Source: Roseovarius atlanticus (GTDB lineage Bacteria > Pseudomonadota > Alphaproteobacteria > Rhodobacterales > Rhodobacteraceae). From it: DNA of 64,000 bases. Under the pieces are notes generated by a model. That model did no database searches and was not told the origin of the DNA. It saw nothing but the letters and a program-made list of their open reading frames with translations. Each line of letters starts with the position of its first letter. Position 1 is the first letter of the stretch. Location of the stretch: NCBI RefSeq assembly GCF_001441615.1, contig NZ_LAXJ01000002.1, forward strand, positions 372,001 to 436,000, in the 5' to 3' direction. The translations under genes and the position numbers were made by a program. Positions 43,803 to 53,663 of this stretch are shown in pieces.

Positions 43803-44416
43803 CCCTCCAGAACCGCGTCCTGCCCACGGGCGAGATCGCGGCCACGCCGGAACGCGGCACCCTCATGGGCAATCGCGGCATCCTGCATGACGACGATCGG
43901 CAGCTGGGCAAGGCCCGCTGGCGCCACCCGCACTGGGTCACCTGCCTGCTAGACTTCAAAGGCCGCCGCCGCGCCCTCATGCAGCCGCGCAACTACACCG
44001 AGCTCTTTTTCCTCGACGAACCCACCGCGCTTGCCGCCGGACACCGCCCCTGCGGCGAATGCCGCCGCCCGGATTTCAAGCGCTTCGTCACGCTGTTCCA
44101 CGCCGCCAACGGCACCGCGACGCTGGCCGAGATCGACCGCCTGATGCACCGCGACCGCGTCACCCGCACGCGCCGGCAGGTCCGCCACACGGCAGCCCTC
44201 GAAACGCTGCCCGATGGCGCCTTCATCCTGCACGACGACGCGCCGCACCTCGTTTGGGGCAACCGCCTCCTGCGCTACACTCCCGGCGGCTACACCGCCA
44301 CCCTGCCCCGCAGCACGCGGCTCGCGACGGTGCTCACCCCGGCCTCGACCGTCGCCACGCTGGCCGCCGGGTACCGGCCCGCGCCGCCCCCCTCGGCCAC
44401 ACAACAGCACCCGTGA
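43799..44416 (+). CDS. Conserved hypothetical protein with a CGEC motif
   Basis: A 205-residue basic protein of unknown family. The GTG start at 43799 overlaps the prfC stop (GTGA), with AAGGAA upstream, so translation is coupled to RF3. The segment ALAAGHRPCGECRRPDFKRF resembles the second Cys pair of the N-terminal zinc domain of Ada (GYRPCLRC), but the first Cys pair is not visible, so zinc binding is uncertain. The rest is Arg/Thr-rich without membrane segments. A nucleic-acid role would suit the charge and the neighbour; this is inference. Confidence 0.7.
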
Positions 44417-44417
44417 T

Positions 44418-44456
44418 CTTCTCCTGGCCGCAAATATCCCCGCCGGAGGCACCGAC
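44418..44456 (+). repeat. Dispersed CTGGCC-AAATATCC intergenic motif, copy 3
   Basis: Immediately after the stop codon, CTCCTGGCCGCAAATATCCC is followed by CGCCGGAGGC, matching the copy after pyrC at 18410. Confidence 0.65.
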
Positions 44457-44494
44457 CTCTTGCGCGAAACCCGCCCCTGTCTCATGCTCCATCC

Positions 44495-45466
44495 ATGAGC
44501 AGTGACCCCACATGGGGCGTCGTCGCCACCATCAAGGCGCCCGCCCAGGACATCCTGAATTTCGCCGCCCACTACCTCGACCTGGGCGCGCACCGCGTCT
44601 TCGTCTACCTGGACGAGGACGCTCCCGACGCCCGCTCCGCGCTCAAACGCCACCCCAAGTGCCGCGTCATCCTGACTGACGAGAATTACTGGAAACGCCG
44701 CCGCCGCGCCAAGGGGCGGCCCGGCGGTCATCAGCACCGCCAGGTGCTGAACGCCACCCATTGCTATTCACGCGACCCGCAGGTCGACTGGCTGTTTCAC
44801 ACCGATGTGGACGAATTCCTGCAACCGCTCGCGCCGTTGACGGCGCAATTGGCCGCGATCCCGCCCGGGGTCCTCTCGGCCCGCGTGCGCCCGATCGAGG
44901 CGATGCAACCCGACCCCGCCGACCCGCCGACCCCCGGCCAGATCTGGTGCAAGGGTTTCGACCCGATGCTCGGCATCCGCCGCGAACAGACCGCCGCGCT
45001 CTACCCGCGCTACGGTGAACACCTCAATGGCGGCTTTCTCAGCCATGTCGCCGGCAAGGTCTTCGTGCGCACCGGCCAGCCCGATATCACCCTCCGGATC
45101 CACAGCGCCTTTGTCGGCAAGACCCGCGATTCCAACCCGTTCGACCTGTTCGATTGCCAGCTCGTGCACCTGCACGCCCCCAGCTGGGACGACTGGCAGG
45201 CCCGGTTCCGCTACCGGCTCAACCACGGCTCCTACCGGCCCGACCTCGACGCCAATGCCAAGCATTCCAAAACCGCGCTCACCATGCATCAGCTCTTTTC
45301 CCTGCTGGAATCCGAAGGCGGCGAGGACGCCCTGCGCGCCTTTTATGACGAGGTCTGCGTTGCCACGCCGGACCTGCGCGACCGTCTCGACGCACTCGGC
45401 CACCTGCACGCCGTCACCCTCGATCTCGAGGCAACCCGCGCCCGCCATTTCCCGAATTTTGCCTGA
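44495..45466 (+). CDS. Glycosyltransferase, family 2-type (Glyco_tranf_2_4)
   Basis: A 323-residue soluble glycosyltransferase-like protein. The N-terminal strand WGVVATIKAPAQDILNFAAH and the metal/nucleotide-sugar motif WLFHTDVDEFL (DxD) are those of the PF13704-type branch common in alphaproteobacteria, usually linked to cell-surface polysaccharides. No membrane segment is visible. It follows the unknown gene by 78 bases including a dispersed motif, and no other polysaccharide genes are nearby. Donor and acceptor unknown. Confidence 0.8.
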   Translation: MSSDPTWGVVATIKAPAQDILNFAAHYLDLGAHRVFVYLDEDAPDARSALKRHPKCRVILTDENYWKRRRRAKGRPGGHQHRQVLNATHCYSRDPQVDWLFHTDVDEFLQPLAPLTAQLAAIPPGVLSARVRPIEAMQPDPADPPTPGQIWCKGFDPMLGIRREQTAALYPRYGEHLNGGFLSHVAGKVFVRTGQPDITLRIHSAFVGKTRDSNPFDLFDCQLVHLHAPSWDDWQARFRYRLNHGSYRPDLDANAKHSKTALTMHQLFSLLESEGGEDALRAFYDEVCVATPDLRDRLDALGHLHAVTLDLEATRARHFPNFA

Positions 45467-45505
45467 TCGCCCTTGATTGTTACCGCAACGCACACAATTC
45501 ACACG

Positions 45506-45514
45506 TTATACACA
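45506..45514. promoter_or_regulatory. DnaA-box match upstream of a DEAD-box gene
   Basis: TTATACACA matches TTATNCACA at every position, 134 bases before the helicase start and within a CACAC-rich stretch. A single match can occur by chance. Confidence 0.3.
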
Positions 45515-45540
45515 CTTTGTCCGTCCCGTGGCGTCGCACA

Positions 45541-45569
45541 TTGACCAACGCCCGCCCTTGGGATAGTGG
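45541..45569 (+). promoter_or_regulatory. Possible promoter of the second DEAD-box gene
   Basis: TTGACC (45541-45546) and TAGTGG (45564-45569) are 17 bases apart, about 80 bases before the start codon. The -10 match is poor. Confidence 0.3.
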
Positions 45570-45647
45570 GAGTGAACCAAGGCCCTGCACGCATGGGCCA
45601 ATTCGAGATGGCGGGCCAGAATCGTGTCCGCAAACCTGTGGACATGC

Positions 45648-47129
45648 ATGACAAAATTTTCTGACCTGAACCTCAACCCCAAGGTTCTGAAAGCCGTCGA
45701 AGAAGCCGGCTACGAGACCCCCACCCCCATCCAGGCGGGCGCCATACCCCCCGCCCTCGACGGCCGCGACGTCTTGGGCATCGCCCAGACCGGCACCGGC
45801 AAGACGGCGGGCTTCACCCTGCCCATGCTGTCGCTGCTGGCCCGCGGCCGCGCCCGCGCCCGGATGCCGCGCAGCCTGGTGCTTTGCCCCACGCGCGAAC
45901 TTGCGGCCCAAGTGGCCGAGAATTTCGACACCTATTCCAAGTACCTGAAACTGACCAAGGCGCTGCTGATCGGCGGTGTCAGCTTCAAGGAACAGGAACA
46001 GATCATCGACAAGGGCGTCGACGTCCTGATCGCCACGCCCGGCCGCCTGCTCGACCATTTCGAGCGCGGCAAGCTGATTCTCAGCGACGTGAAGGTGATG
46101 GTCGTGGACGAGGCCGACCGCATGCTCGACATGGGCTTCATTCCCGATATCGAGCGCATCTTCGGCCTCACGCCCTTCACCCGCCAGACGCTGTTTTTCT
46201 CCGCCACCATGGCGCCCGAGATCGAGCGGATCACCAACACCTTCCTCTCCAGCCCCGAACGCATCGAGGTCGCCCGGCAGGCCACCGCGTCCGAGACGAT
46301 CGAACAGGGCGTGGCGATGTTCAAACCCTCCCGTCGCGACCGCGCCGACAGCGAAAAGCGCAAGCTGCTGCGCGCGCTCATCGACGCCGAGGGCGACAAG
46401 CTGACCAACGCGATCATCTTCTGCAATCGCAAGACCGACGTGGATATCGTCGCCAAGTCGCTCAAAAAATACGGCTATGACGCGGCCCCCATCCATGGCG
46501 ACCTGGATCAAAGCCAGCGCACGCGCACGCTCGACGGCTTCCGCGCGGGCTCCTTGCGCATCCTGGTGGCCTCCGACGTGGCCGCCCGCGGCCTCGACGT
46601 GCCGTCGGTCAGCCATGTCTTCAATTTCGACGTCCCGGGCCACCCCGAGGATTACGTCCACCGCATCGGCCGCACCGGCCGCGCCGGGCGCGACGGCAAG
46701 GCGATCACGCTCTGCAATCCGCGCGACGAAAAGGCCCTCAGCGCGGTCGAGAACCTGATCCAGAAAGAGATCCCCAAGCTGGACAATCCCGACGGCTACG
46801 ACGCGCCCAAGGCCGACGCCGGCGATGCACCCTCCGAGGACGCACCGAAAAAGCCGCGCCGCTCGCGCAGCCGCCGCAAGTCCGACGACACGCCCGATAG
46901 GCAAGACACGGCAGCGGATAAACCCGAAGACACCAAGCCCGAGGCACAGTCCGACGCCAAGCCCGACGCCAAACCCGAGGACACGCCGCAGGACGCGCGC
47001 AAATCCTCCTCACGCGGCCGCGGCGGCGGTCAAAAGCAGGACAGCAAGGACAAGTCCGGCCCGGTGGGCATGGGCGACCACCTGCCCAGCTTCATCGCCA
47101 AAAGCTTCGACGAGCGCATGGTCTCCTGA
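45648..47129 (+). CDS. DEAD-box ATP-dependent RNA helicase
   Basis: A 493-residue RNA helicase with the motifs PTPIQ, AQTGTGKT, PTREL, VDEADRMLDMG, FSATM and HRIGRTGRAG. The C-terminal 110 residues are low-complexity, with Asp/Pro/Lys-rich repeats (DAKPDAKPEDTPQDARK) and a final GMGDHLPSFIAKSF motif found in RhlE-like alphaproteobacterial helicases. Start ATG 45648 (MTKFSDLNLN) fits family N-termini; the upstream in-frame GTG is less likely. It is distinct from the helicase at 1287, whose tail is Arg/Asn-rich. Roles in ribosome assembly or cold adaptation are inferred from the family. Confidence 0.92.
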   Translation: MTKFSDLNLNPKVLKAVEEAGYETPTPIQAGAIPPALDGRDVLGIAQTGTGKTAGFTLPMLSLLARGRARARMPRSLVLCPTRELAAQVAENFDTYSKYLKLTKALLIGGVSFKEQEQIIDKGVDVLIATPGRLLDHFERGKLILSDVKVMVVDEADRMLDMGFIPDIERIFGLTPFTRQTLFFSATMAPEIERITNTFLSSPERIEVARQATASETIEQGVAMFKPSRRDRADSEKRKLLRALIDAEGDKLTNAIIFCNRKTDVDIVAKSLKKYGYDAAPIHGDLDQSQRTRTLDGFRAGSLRILVASDVAARGLDVPSVSHVFNFDVPGHPEDYVHRIGRTGRAGRDGKAITLCNPRDEKALSAVENLIQKEIPKLDNPDGYDAPKADAGDAPSEDAPKKPRRSRSRRKSDDTPDRQDTAADKPEDTKPEAQSDAKPDAKPEDTPQDARKSSSRGRGGGQKQDSKDKSGPVGMGDHLPSFIAKSFDERMVS

Positions 47130-47184
47130 GACCCTGCGCCACCTCCCTTCGCCCGTACCCGTCTCCGGCTTTACGTCCCCTCCG

Positions 47185-47352
47185 CGTAGGGTGGGTTTCC
47201 AACCCACCACGCCCCCGCGCGCTGCACATCACGTAGGGTGGGTTTCCAACCCCCCATGCTCCCATCGCTCTTATTGTTCGCGTTGGGTGGGCTTCCAACC
47301 CACCCGAACACACCCACCCTCGACACCCGCGTAGGGTGGGCGAAAGCCCACG
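47185..47352. repeat. Four spaced copies of the GTAGGGTGGG hairpin repeat
   Basis: Copies start at 47185, 47232, 47281 and 47330, spaced 47-49 bp. Cores read GTAGGGTGGGTTTCC, GTAGGGTGGGTTTCC, GTTGGGTGGGCTTCC and GTAGGGTGGGCGAAA, each followed by the complementary arm (imperfect in the second). They fill the gap between the helicase and rnj. Confidence 0.85.
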
Positions 47353-47371
47353 CGCACCCCGACGCCGCGCG

Positions 47372-49039
47372 CTACGACAACCGACTGATGATCACCGTCA
47401 CCTCGGGCTTTTTCCCGATCTCGCCAAGCGCGCTCTGCCGCGCCACCTTGCGCAACCCGTCCTCCAGCGCATCGTCATCGCCCAACGTCTTGGACTTGGC
47501 GCGCCCCATGAACTGGCTCAGATCCTCTTCCAGAACATCGACCAGCGGCGCGCGGCTCACGCCCGTCTCGGCCAGTCCCATGATCTCGCACCAGGGCTCG
47601 CCCAGCGGCTCGTCGCTCTCATCGAGGATCACGTTGATCGTCACATGCCCGTTCAGCGCCATGCGGATCCGGTCGCGCACGATGCCGTCGAGCGCCCCGA
47701 TCTTCACCGACCCGTCCAGATAGGTCCGCCCGGTCTCGACATACTCGGCCACCTCCGCGCGGTTGCCCGAAAGGTCGATCATCGTGCCGTTGGGCGCCAT
47801 CACCCCGTGCAGCTTGCTTTCCCCCGCCAGCTTCACATGCTCGCGCAGATGCCGGTGCTCGCCATGCATCGGGATCACGAATTGCGGCTGGACGATCTGG
47901 TGCAGCTTCTTCAGATCGGGCCGGTTGGCGTGCCCCGACACGTGGTAAAGCCCGCTGCTGTCATCCACCACGTCCACGCCCTGTTCGCTGAACTGGTTGA
48001 TGATGCGGATGACGCCACGCTCGTTGCCCGGAATGGTCTTCGATGAAAACAGGAACGTATCCCCGGGCTTCAGCTCGATCCCGTTATACTTGCCCTGCGC
48101 CAGCTGCGCGCTGGCCGCGCGCCGCTCGCCCTGGCTGCCGGTGACGATCAGCATCACGTTCTCGCGCGGGATCTCTCGCACCTCCTCGGGGCTGATGGTG
48201 CGCGGGAAATCCGTCAGCACGCCGGTCTCGACCGACGCCTCGATCATCCGCCGCATCGCCCGGCCGAGCAGACAGATCGACCGCCCGGCCCGCTCGCCGG
48301 CCTCGGCCAGCGTCTTCACCCGGGCGACGTTGCTGGCAAACGTGGTCGCCACGACCATGCCCTTGCACCCCGCCACCAGCTTCTCGATCTCGGGGCCCAC
48401 GGTGCTCTCGCTACGGCCCTCATGGGCGTTGAACACGTTGGTCGAATCACAGACCAGCGCCTTCACCCCCGGCTTGGCGATCTCGGCCCACATATCCTCG
48501 TCGAACGCCTCGCCGACGACCGGAGTCTTGTCGATCTTGAAATCGCCCGAATGCACGATCCGCCCCGCGGGCGTGTCGATCACCAGCCCCGAACTTTCCG
48601 GAATCGAATGCGAGATCGGCGCGAAGCCCACGGTAAACGGTCCGGCTTCGGTCGTCTCGGGCCAGGGCGACACGGTCTGCACCGCCTTCTCGGGGTGGCC
48701 ATGCTCGTCCATCTTGCGGCGCGCGATATTGGCGGTGAAGGCCCGCGCATAGATCGGCGCGCCCAACTGGTCATAGTAATGCGCCACCGCGCCCACATGG
48801 TCCTCGTGCGCGTGGGTGATGAACACCGCCTCCAACTGGTCCCGCCGCTCTTCGAGCCAGGCTATATCCGGGAAAATCAGGTCCACCCCCGGCGTGCCGT
48901 CCATGTCCGGGAACGTCACGCCCAGATCCACAAGGATATATCGCTCCTTGCCCGGCGCGCCGTATCCATAGACATAGGCGTTCATGCCAATTTCCCCCGC
49001 CCCGCCAAGGGCAAGGTACGTCAATCTTTCACTGCTCAT
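47372..49039 (-). CDS. rnj: Ribonuclease J
   Basis: RNase J is a metallo-beta-lactamase/beta-CASP enzyme with endo- and 5'-exoribonuclease activity in mRNA and rRNA processing. The 555-residue protein has HAHEDHVGA (zinc motif 2), the SHSIPES and SGDFKID motifs, and the beta-CASP segment VTGSQGERRAAS with PMHGEHRHL. It is the last gene of the long minus-strand run, 6 bases after coaX, so it may share the nuo-birA-coaX transcript. Confidence 0.93.
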   Translation of the reverse strand: MSSERLTYLALGGAGEIGMNAYVYGYGAPGKERYILVDLGVTFPDMDGTPGVDLIFPDIAWLEERRDQLEAVFITHAHEDHVGAVAHYYDQLGAPIYARAFTANIARRKMDEHGHPEKAVQTVSPWPETTEAGPFTVGFAPISHSIPESSGLVIDTPAGRIVHSGDFKIDKTPVVGEAFDEDMWAEIAKPGVKALVCDSTNVFNAHEGRSESTVGPEIEKLVAGCKGMVVATTFASNVARVKTLAEAGERAGRSICLLGRAMRRMIEASVETGVLTDFPRTISPEEVREIPRENVMLIVTGSQGERRAASAQLAQGKYNGIELKPGDTFLFSSKTIPGNERGVIRIINQFSEQGVDVVDDSSGLYHVSGHANRPDLKKLHQIVQPQFVIPMHGEHRHLREHVKLAGESKLHGVMAPNGTMIDLSGNRAEVAEYVETGRTYLDGSVKIGALDGIVRDRIRMALNGHVTINVILDESDEPLGEPWCEIMGLAETGVSRAPLVDVLEEDLSQFMGRAKSKTLGDDDALEDGLRKVARQSALGEIGKKPEVTVIISRLS

Positions 49040-49045
49040 CCCCGA

Positions 49046-49816
49046 TCAGCCTTTCTTGTTATGGGCATGGATCACGGTCAGTCCATGCATCGTCAGATCT
49101 TCTCTAATTTCGTCAAACAGCAGGTCACCCTGCGCGAAGAGCGGCGCAAGGCCGCCCGTGCCGATGATCTTCATCGGCGTCTCGTACTCGGCCCGGATGC
49201 GGTCGCACACCCCGTTGACCAATCCCACGTACCCCCAGAACACGCCGGACTGCATACAGTCCACCGTGTTGGTGCCGATCACCTTCTGCGGTTTGGTCAC
49301 GTCGATATGAGGTAAGGCCGCCGCCGCCATGTGCAAGGCCTCGAGGCTCAGGTTGACGCCCGGCGAAATCACGCCCCCCACATAGGCCCCGTCATCCGCC
49401 ACCACGTCGAAGGTCGTCGCCGTGCCGAAATCCACCACGATCAGGTTGCCGCCATAAAGGTCATAGGCCCCGGCCGCATTCACCAGCCGGTCCGGCCCCA
49501 CCTGCGTGCCCTCGTCCACCCGCGGCTGGCGCGGCAGCGCGCATTCCGGCTTGCCCACCACGATGGGCCGGCAGCCAAAGAATCGGTCGGCAAAGACGCG
49601 CAAATTGAACACCACCCGCGGCACCGTGGACGAGATGATGACATCGGTGATATCGAGGTCGATCTCGTAATGCTTCACCAGCGTCGAGAACCAGGTGAAA
49701 TAGGCATCCGCCGTCCGCGCATGGTGGGTCGAGGTGCGCAGGGTGCACAGAAACTTCGACCCGTCCCAGATCGCGAAAACCGTGTTGGTGTTGCCGCAGT
49801 CGATCGCCAGAAGCAT
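49046..49816 (-). CDS. coaX: Type III pantothenate kinase
   Basis: CoaX phosphorylates pantothenate in the first step of coenzyme A synthesis and belongs to the ASKHA kinase fold. The phosphate-binding loop is DCGNTNTVFAIWDG at the N-terminus, and the second motif is VVDFGTATTFDVV with GGVISPGVNLS. Length 256 aa is typical. It lies 21 bases after birA and 6 bases before rnj, an order shared with other Rhodobacteraceae. Confidence 0.94.
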   Translation of the reverse strand: MLLAIDCGNTNTVFAIWDGSKFLCTLRTSTHHARTADAYFTWFSTLVKHYEIDLDITDVIISSTVPRVVFNLRVFADRFFGCRPIVVGKPECALPRQPRVDEGTQVGPDRLVNAAGAYDLYGGNLIVVDFGTATTFDVVADDGAYVGGVISPGVNLSLEALHMAAAALPHIDVTKPQKVIGTNTVDCMQSGVFWGYVGLVNGVCDRIRAEYETPMKIIGTGGLAPLFAQGDLLFDEIREDLTMHGLTVIHAHNKKG

Positions 49817-49837
49817 CTTGGCGCTCCCCTCGTTGTC

Positions 49838-50590
49838 TCAGAAAAACACGTCCGCCGCCGGGATGACGTGGCGCGATTTGGCATCTGTTAGAACAAGATT
49901 GCCGCCCGCGTCCACCGTCTCGAACGTGCCGGTGAAGGTCTCGCGCCCCGTCCGCGCCGTGATCACCTCGCCCAGACGCGCGGCGCGCTCCATCCACGCC
50001 GCGCGGATGGGCGCGAACCCGTAGGTCACGAACTGCGCCTCCAGCTTGGCATAGGCCGGCGCCAGCAAATCGAGGAACTCCTCGGGGTCGATCTCCACCC
50101 CCGCCTCGGACATGAGCGACACGGGCCGCACCGCGCCCGGCTCCACCGCGTCCGCCTCGGGCGCCGCGCGCAGGTTCACCCCGATCCCGATGGCGAAATG
50201 GCTCAACGCCCCGCCCCCGCCAGCGCTTTCCAACAGGATCCCGGCCACCTTGCCGCCATTCAGCAGCACGTCATTCGGCCATTTCAACGCAAAGCCCAAG
50301 GGCCGTCCCGTCGCCGCCACGAAAGCATCGTAAAGCGCCAGCGACGCCACGAAGGACCGCAGCGCCACTTGGTCCGGGCTTTCCGTGGGCCGCATCACCA
50401 GCGTCGCCGCGAAATTGCCCGCCGGGTTGGCCCAGGCCCGCCCGCGCCGCCCCCGCGCCGCCGTCTGATGCCGCGCCAATATCCATTCCGGCCCTTGCAG
50501 GCGGGCCGCGATCCGCGCCGCCTCCGCATTGGTGCTGTCCACCTCGTCCAGCACCCGCCGCCCGTATCCCTCTGGCCACGGCTCTTTCAT
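49838..50590 (-). CDS. birA: Biotin--[acetyl-CoA-carboxylase] ligase
   Basis: The enzyme attaches biotin to the carboxyl carrier protein. The 250-residue protein has the GRRGRAWANPAGN biotinyl-AMP loop and LKWPNDVLLNGGKVAGIL, and lacks the N-terminal DNA-binding domain of E. coli BirA, so it is a monofunctional group I ligase. It comes after nuoN and before coaX on the minus strand. Biotin supply is also served by bioY at 30226. Confidence 0.94.
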   Translation of the reverse strand: MKEPWPEGYGRRVLDEVDSTNAEAARIAARLQGPEWILARHQTAARGRRGRAWANPAGNFAATLVMRPTESPDQVALRSFVASLALYDAFVAATGRPLGFALKWPNDVLLNGGKVAGILLESAGGGGALSHFAIGIGVNLRAAPEADAVEPGAVRPVSLMSEAGVEIDPEEFLDLLAPAYAKLEAQFVTYGFAPIRAAWMERAARLGEVITARTGRETFTGTFETVDAGGNLVLTDAKSRHVIPAADVFF

Positions 50591-50622
50591 TGTTCCGAAA
50601 ATACTCCCGCCGCAGGCGCCCG
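50589..50622 (-). repeat. Diverged dispersed intergenic motif between nuoN and birA
   Basis: On the plus strand TTCCGAAAATACTCCCGCCG is followed by CAGGCGCC, a distant relative of the AAATATCCCCGCCGGAGGC motif at 18410 and 44418. Read on the minus strand it places CGGGAG before the birA start. Confidence 0.4.
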
Positions 50623-50677
50623 AAAAACAAAGCGACGCGCCAACGGCGCGTCCCCTTTTGCCAGATTGCGGTCCGGC

Positions 50678-52111
50678 TTAATTGACAAGCGTCGCCGCCG
50701 CGGCCTGCGCCATGCTTTCCACGCCGAACATGTTCACGATCCCCACGACCATGATCGTCGCCGACACCATCAAAAAGCCCCACAGCACGGGCGACTTGCC
50801 CGCCTCCAGCGGCTCGCCCTCTTCGCCGAAATACATGTAATAGACGATCCGCAGGTAATAGAACGCGCCGATCACCGACGCGATCACACCGGCCACAGCC
50901 AGCCAGACCAGCCCGCCATCATACGCGGCCCGCAGCACGTAAAGCTTGCCGAAAAAGCCCAGGAGCGGCGGCACGCCCGCAAGGCTGAACATCAGGATCA
51001 GCATCGCCAGCGCCCGGCCCGGATGGGCCCGGCTGTAAAGGTTCAGGCTGGAAATATCCGTTACCGGACGTCCGTCCCGCTCCATCGACAGGATAAAGGC
51101 GAAGGTGCCCACGTTCATCGTCACGTAAATGGCCATGTAGACCAGCATCGCCTGCACGCCGAACACCGTGCCCGCGGCCAGCCCCATCAGGGCATAACCC
51201 ATATGCGCAATCGACGAATAGGCCATCAGCCGCTTGATATCCCTCTGGCCGATCGCCGCGACGCCGCCCAGGAACATCGACAACAGCGACAGCACCGCGA
51301 TCACCTGCTGCCAGTCGCCCACCACGCCGCCGAACGCGTCATGCGCCACCCGGGCAAAGAGCGCCATCGCCGCCATCTTGGGTGCCGTGGCGAAAAAGGC
51401 CGTGATCGGCGTGGGCGATCCTTCGTAGACGTCCGGCGTCCACATGTGGAACGGCACGGCGGACACCTTGAACGCCAGCCCCGCCAGCACGAAGACCAGC
51501 CCGATCAGCAGCCCAATCGGCGCCTGCCCCTCGGCCGACGCGATGATCCCGGAAAACAGCGTCGTGCCGGTATAGCCGTAAACCAGCGACGCGCCATACA
51601 GCAGGATGCCCGAACTCAGCGCGCCCAGCACGAAATACTTCAGCCCCGCTTCGGTCGATTTCACGCTGTCGCGCCGCAGCGAGGCGACGACATAAAGCGC
51701 CAGCGACTGCAACTCCAGCCCCATATACAGCGCCATCAGGTCGCCCGCGCTGACCATCATCATCATGCCCACGGCCGCCAGCGCCACCAGCAGCGGATAC
51801 TCGAACCGCAGCATGTCGCGCTGCGCCATGTATTCCTGCCCCATCAGCAGCACCGCGGCGGCGGACAGCAGCACCGCGACCTTGGCGAAGCGCGCGAACC
51901 CGTCATCGTTGAACATGCCGCCGAACGCCGTGCGGGTGCCGTCGCCCGAGAACCCGATCCAGGCCGCCATCAGCACAAAGACCGCCGCCGTGATCCACAC
52001 CAGCAGCGGCGCGAACCGATCCTTGCCGGTATAGGCCACGCCCAAAAGCGCCGCCATCGCGTAAACCGAGATCAGGATCTCCGGCAGGATTACACTCAGA
52101 TCTGCCTGCAT
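50678..52111 (-). CDS. nuoN: NADH-quinone oxidoreductase subunit N
   Basis: NuoN is one of three antiporter-like membrane subunits of complex I that pump protons. The 477-residue product is rich in membrane helices (about 14) and carries the conserved helix motifs [21 protein letters not shown] and the [14 protein letters not shown] segment. It follows nuoM by 4 bases and ends the nuo genes; birA is next. The start ATG 52111 was chosen over a longer frame without membrane-like sequence. Confidence 0.94.
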   Translation of the reverse strand: MQADLSVILPEILISVYAMAALLGVAYTGKDRFAPLLVWITAAVFVLMAAWIGFSGDGTRTAFGGMFNDDGFARFAKVAVLLSAAAVLLMGQEYMAQRDMLRFEYPLLVALAAVGMMMMVSAGDLMALYMGLELQSLALYVVASLRRDSVKSTEAGLKYFVLGALSSGILLYGASLVYGYTGTTLFSGIIASAEGQAPIGLLIGLVFVLAGLAFKVSAVPFHMWTPDVYEGSPTPITAFFATAPKMAAMALFARVAHDAFGGVVGDWQQVIAVLSLLSMFLGGVAAIGQRDIKRLMAYSSIAHMGYALMGLAAGTVFGVQAMLVYMAIYVTMNVGTFAFILSMERDGRPVTDISSLNLYSRAHPGRALAMLILMFSLAGVPPLLGFFGKLYVLRAAYDGGLVWLAVAGVIASVIGAFYYLRIVYYMYFGEEGEPLEAGKSPVLWGFLMVSATIMVVGIVNMFGVESMAQAAAATLVN

Positions 52112-52115
52112 GGGA

Positions 52116-53663
52116 CTACTCCGTCGCAGCGGCCAGCTTGGTCGCGCTCTCCGCGTCGACCAGGGCCGTTTCATAGTTGGAAATCAGCGCCTCGACCGAA
52201 GGGCCGATGATGTCGGTCACAAGGCTGGGATAGACACCCAAAAGCAAGGTCATCACCACCAGCGGGGCAAAGATTGCCTTTTCGCGCTGCGTCATGTCCT
52301 TGATCGACTTCAGGCTCTCCTTGATCAGGTCGCCCAGCACCACCCGGCGATAAAGCCACAGCGCATAGGCCGCCGACAGGATCACGCCCGACGTGGCCAC
52401 CAGCGCCACCCAGGTGTTGACCTTGAATATCCCCATCAGCGTCAGGAATTCCCCGATGAACCCCGACGTGCCCGGCAGACCGACATTGGCCATCGTGAAC
52501 AGCATGAAGATCAGCGCATAGGCCGGCATCCGGTTCACGAGGCCCCCGTAGGCGTCGATCTCGCGCGTGTGCATACGGTCATAAATCACGCCCACGCACA
52601 GGAACAGCGCGCCCGAGATAAAACCGTGGCTCAGCATCTGAAAGATCGCGCCGTCGATCCCCTGCTGGTTCGCCGCGAAAATCCCCATCGTGACGTAGCC
52701 CATGTGCGCCACGGACGAATAGGCGATCAGCTTCTTCATGTCCTCCTGCGCCAGCGCCACCAGCGAGGTATAGACGATGGCGATGGCGCTCATCCACAGG
52801 ACCAGCGGCGTCAGCACCTCGGCCCCCACCGGGAACATCGGCAGGCTGAACCGCAGGAAACCATAGCCGCCCATCTTCAGCAGGATCGCCGCCAGCACGA
52901 CCGACCCCGCCGTGGGCGCCTGTACGTGCGCGTCCGGCAGCCAGGTATGCACGGGCCACATCGGCATCTTGACGGCAAAGCTGGCAAAGAACGCCAGGAA
53001 CAGCAGAGTCTGCATCCCGCCCACGATCTGCACGCCAAGAACATAGAAATCCTCGGACCCGAAGGCATGGGTCATCAGCGTCGGAATATCCGTCGTGCCC
53101 GCCTCGGCAAACATGGCCACCATTGCCACCAGCATCAGCACCGAGCCGAGGAAGGTGTAGAGGAAGAACTTGAAGGAGGCATAGATGCGCTCCTTGCCGC
53201 CCCAGATCCCGATTATCAGGAACATCGGGATCAGCCCCGCCTCGAAGAACAGGTAGAACAGCACCAGGTCCAGCGCCATGAACACGCCCAGCATCAGCGT
53301 TTCCAGCAGAAGGAAGGCGATCATGTACTCCTTGACGCGGGTGGTCACGTTCCACGACGCGGCGATGGTGATCGGCATCATGAACGTGGTCAGCATCACG
53401 AACAGCACGCTGATCCCGTCCACGCCCATCTTGTATTGCAGGCCCAGAAGCCACTCGCGCTCTTCCACGAACTGAAAGTCCGTATTCGCCGGGTCGAACC
53501 CGAACAGGATGAACAGCGACACCAGGAATGTCAGACCGGTCGCGATCAGCGCCACCCACTTGGCGTTGCGCTGCGCCATGTCGTCCTCGCCGCGCAGGAA
53601 CACCGCCAGGATGAAGGCCGCGATGGCAGGAATGAACGTGGTGATCGAAAGCAGGTTATCCAT
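52116..53663 (-). CDS. nuoM: NADH-quinone oxidoreductase subunit M
   Basis: NuoM is an antiporter-like proton-pumping subunit in the membrane arm of complex I. The 515-residue protein shows the conserved Glu in [20 protein letters not shown], the Lys helix [20 protein letters not shown] and [14 protein letters not shown]. Its ATG overlaps the nuoL stop by one base (TGATG), so the two are translationally coupled. Confidence 0.95.
   Translation of the reverse strand: MDNLLSITTFIPAIAAFILAVFLRGEDDMAQRNAKWVALIATGLTFLVSLFILFGFDPANTDFQFVEEREWLLGLQYKMGVDGISVLFVMLTTFMMPITIAASWNVTTRVKEYMIAFLLLETLMLGVFMALDLVLFYLFFEAGLIPMFLIIGIWGGKERIYASFKFFLYTFLGSVLMLVAMVAMFAEAGTTDIPTLMTHAFGSEDFYVLGVQIVGGMQTLLFLAFFASFAVKMPMWPVHTWLPDAHVQAPTAGSVVLAAILLKMGGYGFLRFSLPMFPVGAEVLTPLVLWMSAIAIVYTSLVALAQEDMKKLIAYSSVAHMGYVTMGIFAANQQGIDGAIFQMLSHGFISGALFLCVGVIYDRMHTREIDAYGGLVNRMPAYALIFMLFTMANVGLPGTSGFIGEFLTLMGIFKVNTWVALVATSGVILSAAYALWLYRRVVLGDLIKESLKSIKDMTQREKAIFAPLVVMTLLLGVYPSLVTDIIGPSVEALISNYETALVDAESATKLAAATE

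Noticed and set aside
47185..47352. CRISPR-like spacing of four repeats
   Set aside because: Repeats differ from each other, are hairpins with loops of varying sequence, the run is short, and no cas gene is present; a REP-like element fits better.
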